This document shows, piece after piece, positions 17,243-22,802 of a DNA stretch of 22,802 nucleotides; position 1 is the stretch's first letter; the number at the start of each line of letters is the position of its first letter. This stretch comes from Verrucomicrobiaceae bacterium (lineage in GTDB: Bacteria > Verrucomicrobiota > Verrucomicrobiae > Verrucomicrobiales > Akkermansiaceae), in the NCBI GenBank assembly GCA_947372405.1, contig CANBTO010000017.1, positions 1 to 22,802 on the forward strand, given 5' to 3'. The notes under the pieces are model-generated. The model had not been told where the DNA came from, made no database searches, and saw nothing but the letters and a program-made list of their open reading frames with translations. A program made the position numbers and the translations under genes.

Positions 17243-17827
17243 GTGATCCGCTACTCCGTCATCACCATCCTGCTACTGCTGGCCGCCTTCGTGTTGCAGC
17301 AGTTCCTGCCCGCGTTCACGGGCCTGCACCACTCGCGGATCCTGCTGGTGCAACTGGTGTTCCTCTGCTGCGCCGTCACCGTCGGCCAGCCCACCATGCT
17401 TCTGTTAGCCTTCATCGGCGGGTTTTTCTGGGACGCACAGTGCGCGCTCGGCCCGCATGGCGGGGACCCGGACGTTTACACCCAGCAGATCGAGTCGATG
17501 CGTTTCGGATACTCGATCCTGCTCTTCGGCGGCATGGGTTTCCTGATGCAGGGGATCCAACCGTTGTTCAAACAGGGCAAGTGGCATTTCTCCGCCATGC
17601 TTTCCGGCATTGCGGTTTTCCTCTACCTCGCCGCCGAATACGCCATCATCAACTTCGTCCGCGGCGACTTCGTTCTCAACAAGGCGACCCTGCTCCAAAT
17701 GTTCTACACGTCGCTCGTGACGATGCTCTTCTCGCCGCTTGTTTTCTGGCTGCTGTTCCGAATCGCGAATGCATGCGACCACTCGATCAACCCTGAAGCC
17801 GGACGCCGCCGCAGGCGCACCCAGTGA
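17243..17827 (+). CDS. mreD: Rod-shape-determining protein MreD
   Basis: 194 residues from a GTG start at 17243, seven bases after the mreC stop; no ATG fits near this position. The protein is a very hydrophobic integral membrane protein with about five or six helices (ILLLLAAFVLQQFLP, MLLLAFIGGFFWDAQ, SILLFGGMGFLMQG, AMLSGIAVFLYLAAEYAI, LVTMLFSPLVFWLLFRIA) and a basic tail ending AGRRRRRTQ. MreD sequences are poorly conserved, so the call rests on topology, the GGFFWDAQ-type turn and the position between mreC and the PBP2 gene. The last four bases (GTGA) overlap the mrdA start. Confidence 0.9.
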   Translation: MIRYSVITILLLLAAFVLQQFLPAFTGLHHSRILLVQLVFLCCAVTVGQPTMLLLAFIGGFFWDAQCALGPHGGDPDVYTQQIESMRFGYSILLFGGMGFLMQGIQPLFKQGKWHFSAMLSGIAVFLYLAAEYAIINFVRGDFVLNKATLLQMFYTSLVTMLFSPLVFWLLFRIANACDHSINPEAGRRRRRTQ

Positions 17828-20007
17828 CCCGCATGGAACCCGGCTACCGAATCCGACTCTACCTGCTGACGGTGCTAGTGCTCGTCGGTTTCGGCGCGCT
17901 GCTCACGCGCCTGTACGAGTTCCAGATCGACCGCCGCATCGAATTCCTCAACCAGGTGCCCGGCAACCGTACCGTGACGATCCGCGAACCCGGCACCCGC
18001 GGCGAGATCACCGACCGCAACGGTATCGTCCTCGCCCGCAACCTGCGCAAATACGAGGTCTCCTTCAATCTTGAGGAAATCCGGGACGCCTATCTCGCCC
18101 AGCACGAGAACGATCCCGAGATCCGGCGCGTTTCCAAGAAGGACGGCATGGACCGCGAGAACAAGGAGAAGGACATCGTCGCCATCGTGAAGGACGGGCC
18201 AATCCGCGTCCTCAACGATCCCAAGCTCAAGCTCGCGAAAAACTTCAAGGCCGGGGACATGCGCACCCACTTCCTCACCCACGGCGGCCTCATTCCCTAC
18301 AGCTACCGCACGGACCTTTCCTACGAAGATTTCGCCAAATTCGCGGAGCATAACCTCGATCTGCCGGGAGTATATCTAACCATCAAGCCGCAGCGCCAAT
18401 ACCCCTATGGCTCGCTTGCAAGTCATGTGCTCGGATATCTCAAGCCTTGGGAAAAGGGTGATATCCCCGAAAGCGCCACGCGGATTTTCAACCACTACAT
18501 CGGGGACGACAAGGGCGTCGCCGGCGTGGAGGCCAGCATGGACCAGCTGCTCCGCGGGCCGGAAGGACGCAAAACCATCGTCAAGGACGAGAAAGGCCGC
18601 ACCATCCGCATGTCGGACTACACAAAACCCGGCACCGGAGCCAAGGTCCAGCTCGCCATCGACGCCCGCAAGCAATACCTGCTGGAAAACGTTCTGCGCC
18701 GCGTGGGACGCGCCGCGGGTGTCATCATGGATGTGAACACCGGCGAGGTGCTCGCCATGGCATCCGTGCCGGATTACGATCCGAACTCGTTTATCCCGAC
18801 CATTTCCGCGGACAAATGGAAATCCTACACTTCCAACAAGCAGCTCTCGCCTTTCTCCAACCGGGCCATCTCCGCCTTCACGCCCGGCTCGACGATGAAG
18901 ATCGCCACCGCCGTTTCCGGTGCGCTCCAGGGGATGGCTGGCAGGACCTTCAGTTGCGAGGGCTTTGTCACCTACGGCAACCACAACGTCGGCTGCTGGC
19001 TCTGGAACATGCACCGCGGCATGCACGGACCGCTCACGCTGCCCAAGGCCCTGATGCAGTCCTGCAACCCATACTTCAACAAGCTCGCCAACACCATCGG
19101 CTGGAAGGCCATGGTCACCGGCAGCCAGATGGTCGGCATCGGCAAACGCACCGGCATCGAGCTTCCCAAGGAAGACCCCGGCATTCTTCCTGGCAGCCCG
19201 GCTTGGCGTGCGGCCAACCCCAACGCGGCCATGACCCCGGTCCTCACCGCCTTCCTTTCCATAGGCCAGGGAGACACCATGGCCACTCCCCTCCAGCTCT
19301 GTTCGATGACCGCCTGTATCGCCAACGGCGGCAAATACTATCAGCCGCGCATCATCCGCAAGGCGGTGTCCGAGGAAGGTAAAACCCTCATCCAGGACAA
19401 ACCCAAACTCGTCGTGGACTTGATCCAGCAGGGCATCAAATCCGACGATTTCGAACTCATCCGCAAAGGCATGTGGATGGCCGCCAACGTGAAGGGCGGC
19501 ACCGCCAGCAAAGTGAAGATGCCCAACATGGAGGTCGCCGCCAAAACCGGAACCGCCCAAACCATCGACAACGGACAGAAGTCCAACAACTCCTGGGTCA
19601 TCAGCTTCGCCCCCTATCAGAATCCCAAGTATGCGGTCTGCGTGCTTGCCCAGAACGCGGGTTCCGGCGGCGGTGTCTGCGGTCCTCTCGTCCATCTCAT
19701 CTACGGTGGCCTCTTCGCCCAGGAAGATGGTCTGAAACTCCCACTCAAACCCCAGACCGAGTTCGTAGGAAACACCACCCGCCTTGAGTCCATCGAAATG
19801 CCCAAGGACGTGCTCGCCGCCATCAACGCCAGCGGTCCCGCCGATGAAGCGGACGCCGGTGAAACCGGCAACGAGATCGGCGATGTCGCCGCTCCGCCAG
19901 TCGCACAGCCCGTTGACAATGCGGAAATGCCCGTCCCATCCCTCACTCCGGAAATCGACGATGAAGGCACCGTCATTCCCAAAGCCGTTCCCGTCAAGGA
20001 ACCCTGA
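17824..20007 (+). CDS. mrdA: Penicillin-binding protein 2 (elongation transpeptidase)
   Basis: 727 residues from the GTG at 17824, overlapping the mreD stop; an ATG nine bases later (17833) is an alternative. One N-terminal membrane helix (LYLLTVLVLVGFGALLTRLY) is followed by the non-catalytic dimerisation part (TRGEITDRNGIVLARN; LPGVYLTIKPQRQYPYGSLA). The transpeptidase domain has the active-site serine S356 in PGSTMK, the SxN motif at S413-C-N415 and the KTG motif at K574-T-G576. It cross-links peptidoglycan in the side wall together with MreCD and RodA. The last 60 or so residues are an acidic, proline-rich tail (ADEADAGETGNE and onward) that would lie in the periplasm and is not part of the catalytic fold. 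rodA, the usual next gene, is absent here. Confidence 0.95.
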   Translation: MTRMEPGYRIRLYLLTVLVLVGFGALLTRLYEFQIDRRIEFLNQVPGNRTVTIREPGTRGEITDRNGIVLARNLRKYEVSFNLEEIRDAYLAQHENDPEIRRVSKKDGMDRENKEKDIVAIVKDGPIRVLNDPKLKLAKNFKAGDMRTHFLTHGGLIPYSYRTDLSYEDFAKFAEHNLDLPGVYLTIKPQRQYPYGSLASHVLGYLKPWEKGDIPESATRIFNHYIGDDKGVAGVEASMDQLLRGPEGRKTIVKDEKGRTIRMSDYTKPGTGAKVQLAIDARKQYLLENVLRRVGRAAGVIMDVNTGEVLAMASVPDYDPNSFIPTISADKWKSYTSNKQLSPFSNRAISAFTPGSTMKIATAVSGALQGMAGRTFSCEGFVTYGNHNVGCWLWNMHRGMHGPLTLPKALMQSCNPYFNKLANTIGWKAMVTGSQMVGIGKRTGIELPKEDPGILPGSPAWRAANPNAAMTPVLTAFLSIGQGDTMATPLQLCSMTACIANGGKYYQPRIIRKAVSEEGKTLIQDKPKLVVDLIQQGIKSDDFELIRKGMWMAANVKGGTASKVKMPNMEVAAKTGTAQTIDNGQKSNNSWVISFAPYQNPKYAVCVLAQNAGSGGGVCGPLVHLIYGGLFAQEDGLKLPLKPQTEFVGNTTRLESIEMPKDVLAAINASGPADEADAGETGNEIGDVAAPPVAQPVDNAEMPVPSLTPEIDDEGTVIPKAVPVKEP

Positions 20008-20057
20008 CCCTCACCAAAACCAACCCTGACATAAACCTTACCTTGATCCTCAACAAC

Positions 20058-21644
20058 ATGATCCAGCATATCAAAAGACTCCTCGGCATCGGCAAACCCG
20101 ACCCCATGCACGGCAACACCCTCATCGTCAACGTCGAAAAACTGGAGCGCCGCGTCGCTTTGTTGGAAGACGGCATCCTGGAGGAATACACCGTCGAACG
20201 GGAGGGTGACCAGAACATCGTCGGCGGCATCTTCAAGGGCCGCGTCAAGAACATCGAACCCGGCCTCAAGGCCATGTTCGTGGACATCGGCCTCGACAAG
20301 AACGCCTTCCTTCACTTCTGGGACGCCATCCCCGCCGCGCTTGACGCCGGCCTCGAGGAGATCCAGCGCGAAGGGAAAAAGAAGCAGCAGAAGAAGATCA
20401 CCTCGAAGGACATTCCTGATATCTATCCGATCGGCTCCGAGATCGTGATCCAGGTTTCCAAGGGGCCCATCGGCACCAAGGGGCCGCGCGTCACCACCAA
20501 CATCTCGCTCGCCGGCCGCTACCTCGTGCTCATGCCCTACACCGAGCAGTTCGGCATCTCCCGCAAGATCGAGGATCCCAACGAGCGCGCCCGCCTCCGC
20601 AAGATCGTCCAGAAACTTTCGGTCCCGGAAGGCATGGGCATCATCATGCGCACCGTGGCATCCGGCACCCGCGCCCGCCACTTCGTCCGCGACCTCGCCA
20701 TGCTGCTTGAACAATGGGACGAGATCGAAGCGCGCCGCGCCAGCAACCCCGCCCCCGTTTGCATCTTCCAGGAACCCGGCCTCATCGAGCGCACTGCCCG
20801 CGATTTTCTAACCGACGAGATCAACCAGGTCCTCTGCGACGACGCGGAGACCACCGAGATGATCCGCGCCATCGCCGGCAAAATCTCCCGCCGCGCCAAA
20901 CGCCGCGTCCACCACATGGTCACCAGCACCCAACCGATCTTCGAGCGCGTCGGGATCCAGAAGCAGATCGACGAGGCGTTTTCCCGCCAGGTCTGGCTGC
21001 CCTGCGGCGGTTACATCGTCATCGACGAGACCGAGGCGCTCATCGCCATCGACGTCAACACCGGCCGCAACCGCGGCTCCAAGGACGTGGACAAGATGAT
21101 TCTCGAAACCAACATCGAGGCCGCCCGCGAGGTCGCCCGCCAGCTCCGCCTGCGCAACATCGGCGGCCTGGTCGTCATCGACTTGATCGACATGCGCCAC
21201 CGCAAGGACCAACAGACGGTTTACAAGGCCATCAAGGACCGCCTGAAGAAGGACAAGGCCAAGACCCAGGTGCTTCAGATCTCGCCCGTCGGGTTGATGG
21301 AGATGACGCGCCAGCGCCTCAACGAATCGCTGCGGGATTCGATGTACGAGCCCTGCCCGTATTGCCAGGGCCGCGCCCGCGTGAAGACGCCGATGACCAT
21401 GTCCGTGGAAATCCAGCGCCGCCTCAACACTGTCATTCAGAAACACCGCGACTCCGTCGGAGACATCATCGTCATCGTCAACAGCGACGTGCTCAACCGC
21501 TTCAAAAGCGAGGATTCGAAACTGCTCGTCGAACTCGAACGCTCCCACTCCGGCCGCCTCATCTTCCGCTCTGATCCATCGCTCAACCGCGAGCGCTTCG
21601 CCATCATTGACGCCAAGACCGAAAAAACCATCGACCAGGGCTGA
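20058..21644 (+). CDS. rng: Ribonuclease E/G family endoribonuclease
   Basis: 528 residues from the ATG at 20058; the frame also allows a TTG at 20043, adding five residues. The N-terminal part contains the S1 RNA-binding domain (GGIFKGRVKNIEPGLKAMFV, KNAFLHFWD) with a lysine-rich insert (GKKKQQKKITSKD). The catalytic DNase I-like part has EALIAIDVNTGRN (D332) and GGLVVIDLIDM (D375), the Mg-binding aspartates. The zinc-link motif is C433-PY-C436. There is no long RNase E-type degradosome scaffold at the C-terminus, so RNase G is the better name. It cleaves single-stranded RNA, for example 16S rRNA 5' ends and mRNA. It lies 50 bases after mrdA on the same strand, recalling the mreBCD-rng linkage of enterobacteria. 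Confidence 0.93.
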   Translation: MIQHIKRLLGIGKPDPMHGNTLIVNVEKLERRVALLEDGILEEYTVEREGDQNIVGGIFKGRVKNIEPGLKAMFVDIGLDKNAFLHFWDAIPAALDAGLEEIQREGKKKQQKKITSKDIPDIYPIGSEIVIQVSKGPIGTKGPRVTTNISLAGRYLVLMPYTEQFGISRKIEDPNERARLRKIVQKLSVPEGMGIIMRTVASGTRARHFVRDLAMLLEQWDEIEARRASNPAPVCIFQEPGLIERTARDFLTDEINQVLCDDAETTEMIRAIAGKISRRAKRRVHHMVTSTQPIFERVGIQKQIDEAFSRQVWLPCGGYIVIDETEALIAIDVNTGRNRGSKDVDKMILETNIEAAREVARQLRLRNIGGLVVIDLIDMRHRKDQQTVYKAIKDRLKKDKAKTQVLQISPVGLMEMTRQRLNESLRDSMYEPCPYCQGRARVKTPMTMSVEIQRRLNTVIQKHRDSVGDIIVIVNSDVLNRFKSEDSKLLVELERSHSGRLIFRSDPSLNRERFAIIDAKTEKTIDQG

Positions 21645-21767
21645 CCACCCGGGCAGTGGCGTGGAACACGTCGGCGAAAAGATCCAGGAATCGACCAGGT
21701 GATTTCAGAACAGCCTTGGGTCCCCGGAATGCTTCATGTTCCATCGCGGCAAGCGGGTGTCGGAAAA

Positions 21768-21983
21768 TCAATCCTTCCGGCACCACGAGGGGTCCGTCAC
21801 CGATCCCACGGAAGACTGCTCACTCCGCAACTGGATGAAACCGCCGGAGACCAGTCGTCTCACCGGTATTCCGGTCCCTGGCTGTTCGGTGAGCTTGGGA
21901 TCATTGATCCCTTGTTTGAACTCGAAACGGACTGGAGCCTCCCCGCTCTTCTGCGGAATGGTCTCATACACGTATGTGGGCAT
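21768..21983 (-). CDS. FmdB-like small protein lacking the zinc-ribbon cysteines
   Basis: 71 residues from the ATG at 21983. The N-terminus MPTYVYETI and the later pattern RFEFKQGINDPKLTEQPGTG followed by VRRLVSGGF match FmdB/CxxC_CXXC_SSSS-type proteins. The two CxxC pairs that normally bind zinc are replaced; the only cysteine is near the end (SWCRKD). A longer in-frame extension upstream to 22655 runs through another gene and is low-complexity, so it is rejected. FmdB-type proteins are thought to be regulatory or RNA-associated, but the function of cysteine-free forms is not known to me. It is convergent with rng (123 bases apart) and follows the small helical protein at 22051 by 67 bases on the same strand. 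Confidence 0.75.
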   Translation of the reverse strand: MPTYVYETIPQKSGEAPVRFEFKQGINDPKLTEQPGTGIPVRRLVSGGFIQLRSEQSSVGSVTDPSWCRKD

Positions 21984-22050
21984 GCTCCACGATCGCACCG
22001 CCGTCCATGAAATCACAGACTCTTTTCTCCGTAAGGAAAAATCCTGTCGA

Positions 22051-22284
22051 TCAAGCCACTTTCTGTGACTGGCGCTCGGCCTCGAGTTCCGCCTCGAATT
22101 CCGCCTCCTGCTTGGCCTGAATGCCTTCCTCGCTGGCATGATAAGCCTCTTCGGCAGCGGACTGCGCGGCAGCCTGCTGGGCGGCGAGCTCCTGCTCCTT
22201 GGCGGCATCCCGTGCCATGCGCTTGTCCAGCTTCCGTTGCTCGCGCTCCCGGCGCTTGTAATCTTTGCTTGGTGTGACGGCCAT
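22051..22284 (-). CDS. Small highly charged helical protein of unknown function
   Basis: 77 residues from the ATG at 22284. No family is recognised. It begins MAVTPSKDYKRREREQRKLD, a strongly basic helix, and continues as an Ala/Gln/Glu-rich, cysteine-free helix (KEQELAAQQAAAQSAAEEAY) ending RQSQKVA. The charge changes from basic to acidic along its length, so it should form a long amphipathic helix or coiled coil. Composition alone could allow a spurious reading frame, but the ATG sits after an A/T-rich leader and the frame fills the gap between neighbours without overlap. It may share a transcript with the FmdB-like gene. It could bind nucleic acid or ribosomes through the basic end; this is inference. 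Confidence 0.6.
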   Translation of the reverse strand: MAVTPSKDYKRREREQRKLDKRMARDAAKEQELAAQQAAAQSAAEEAYHASEEGIQAKQEAEFEAELEAERQSQKVA

Positions 22285-22450
22285 AAGTGAAAATTTTCTG
22301 ATTGAGTGAATCGCGGGGTGGTTTCGCCGCTTCGGTCTTTGATGCGGCGGCTGCCGCTACGCGCCCTCATACAGGGCGGGGCGAGTTCGAAGCAATGGAA
22401 ATAAAGAGAAATGATCGCCTGGCCCCGGGCATTCCGATTCAATGGCCGTG
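22285..22450. other. Divergent intergenic region with a small hairpin
   Basis: About 165 bases separate the start of the charged helical protein (minus) from the SUI1 gene (plus). A short perfect hairpin, cgccct-catac-agggcg, lies at 22362-22378, with no T-run on either side. An A/T-rich patch immediately upstream of 22284 (gtgaaaattttctg on the plus strand) could be part of the minus-strand promoter. No open frame of recognisable family is seen. Confidence 0.35.
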
Positions 22451-22802
22451 ATGAGTGGAAACCCTGAAGACAAAACCACCCGCGGAGGAGGATGCCCGCC
22501 ACCGGACCCGTTCGGCGCGCTGGCCGGGCTCGGCCAGTTGCCTGCAGGCCCAGAGGGATCACCCGATTCCAACATTGCGATTCCCGCAAAAACCTCTCAA
22601 CGCGGCCAGAAGAACACCAACCGTGGCCGGGTGGACATTGTCCGTCAGACCGCACATCGAGGCGGCAAGGGAGTCACCGTGGCCAGAAATTTCACCGGCA
22701 TCGGGCTGGCGGAAAAACAGGAACTTGCGAAGAAGATGCAGAAGGCCTGCGGAGTCGGAGGCACCGTGAAAGACGGCTGCATCGAGATCCAAGGCGACAA
22801 GC
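22451..22802 (+). CDS. SUI1/eIF1-type translation factor (YciH-like), cut off at right edge
   Basis: 117 complete codons from the ATG at 22451 run off the window edge; an in-frame ATG at 22442 would add three residues. The first 55 residues are a Gly/Pro-rich linker (RGGGCPPPDPFGALAGLGQL). The SUI1 domain follows: GRVDIVRQTAHRGGKGVTVA, FTGIGLAEKQELAKKMQKAC and GVGGTVKDGCIEIQGDK, the most conserved stretch of the family. Usually only about ten to twenty residues follow this motif, so the gene is nearly complete. Bacterial SUI1 proteins resemble eukaryotic eIF1 and bind near the ribosomal P site; E. coli YciH is linked to stress-dependent control of initiation. It is divergent from the small charged protein. 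Confidence 0.92.
   Translation, partial: MSGNPEDKTTRGGGCPPPDPFGALAGLGQLPAGPEGSPDSNIAIPAKTSQRGQKNTNRGRVDIVRQTAHRGGKGVTVARNFTGIGLAEKQELAKKMQKACGVGGTVKDGCIEIQGDK

Noticed and set aside
18376..19695. Long open frame on the minus strand inside mrdA (439 codons)
   Set aside because: It is antisense to a clear PBP2. GC-rich third positions keep the opposite strand open, and the translation is low-complexity without any family motif. The same applies to 19701-20714 (minus), 20714-21574 (plus), 20808-21548 (minus), 13532-14548 (plus), 7512-8750 (plus) and 12071-12766 (minus).
21984..22655. Upstream extension of the FmdB-like frame to 295 residues
   Set aside because: It runs through the 77-residue gene in another frame and is Arg/Ser/Pro-rich noise; MPTYVYE at 21983 is the usual FmdB start.

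Overview
This 22.8 kb GC-rich window most likely comes from the chromosome of a member of the phylum Verrucomicrobia (Verrucomicrobiota). The placement is inferred from protein content: paired secreted sulfatases, a GH29 fucosidase, a sialate O-acetylesterase, a PQQ-type dehydrogenase/di-heme protein, a cell-elongation operon, an FmdB-like protein without its cysteines and a SUI1 protein. No rRNA or tRNA is present to confirm it. Few genes have a clear Shine-Dalgarno sequence, so several starts rest on protein homology rather than on the ribosome binding site.

Region 1 (1-6617) is accessory and catabolic. A truncated secreted GH43-like hydrolase (minus) diverges from a large secreted sugar-dehydrogenase/di-heme fusion (plus). 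A long hairpin and a REP/BIME-like inverted repeat then flank a beta-phosphoglucomutase-like HAD hydrolase. A secreted sialate O-acetylesterase follows.

Region 2 (6809-9483) is a two-gene, translationally coupled unit: a GNAT acetyltransferase overlaps by 4 bases a 739-residue fusion of a GT4-like glycosyltransferase and a HAD domain whose motif I is DVYGT. Among the complete genes, this pair is the least explained and is the best candidate for a new activity.

Region 3 (9507-15056) holds a small secreted Ig-like protein, two divergent sulfatases of different type (active-site motifs CHSSR and CSPTR), a secreted GH29 alpha-L-fucosidase, and dihydrofolate reductase 10 bases upstream of the fucosidase. 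With region 1 this looks like machinery for sulfated, acetylated, fucose- and galactose-containing glycans. No transporter or regulator is visible.

Region 4 (15371-21644) is housekeeping: mreB, mreC, mreD, mrdA (PBP2) and an RNase E/G gene, all on the plus strand and tightly spaced. mreB is broken by a one-base deletion after position 15670. The two halves together give a normal-length MreB, so a sequence error is the first explanation. Region 5 (21768-22802) has a minus-strand pair (a small charged helical protein, then an FmdB-like protein) and the start of a SUI1/eIF1-type gene that runs off the right edge.
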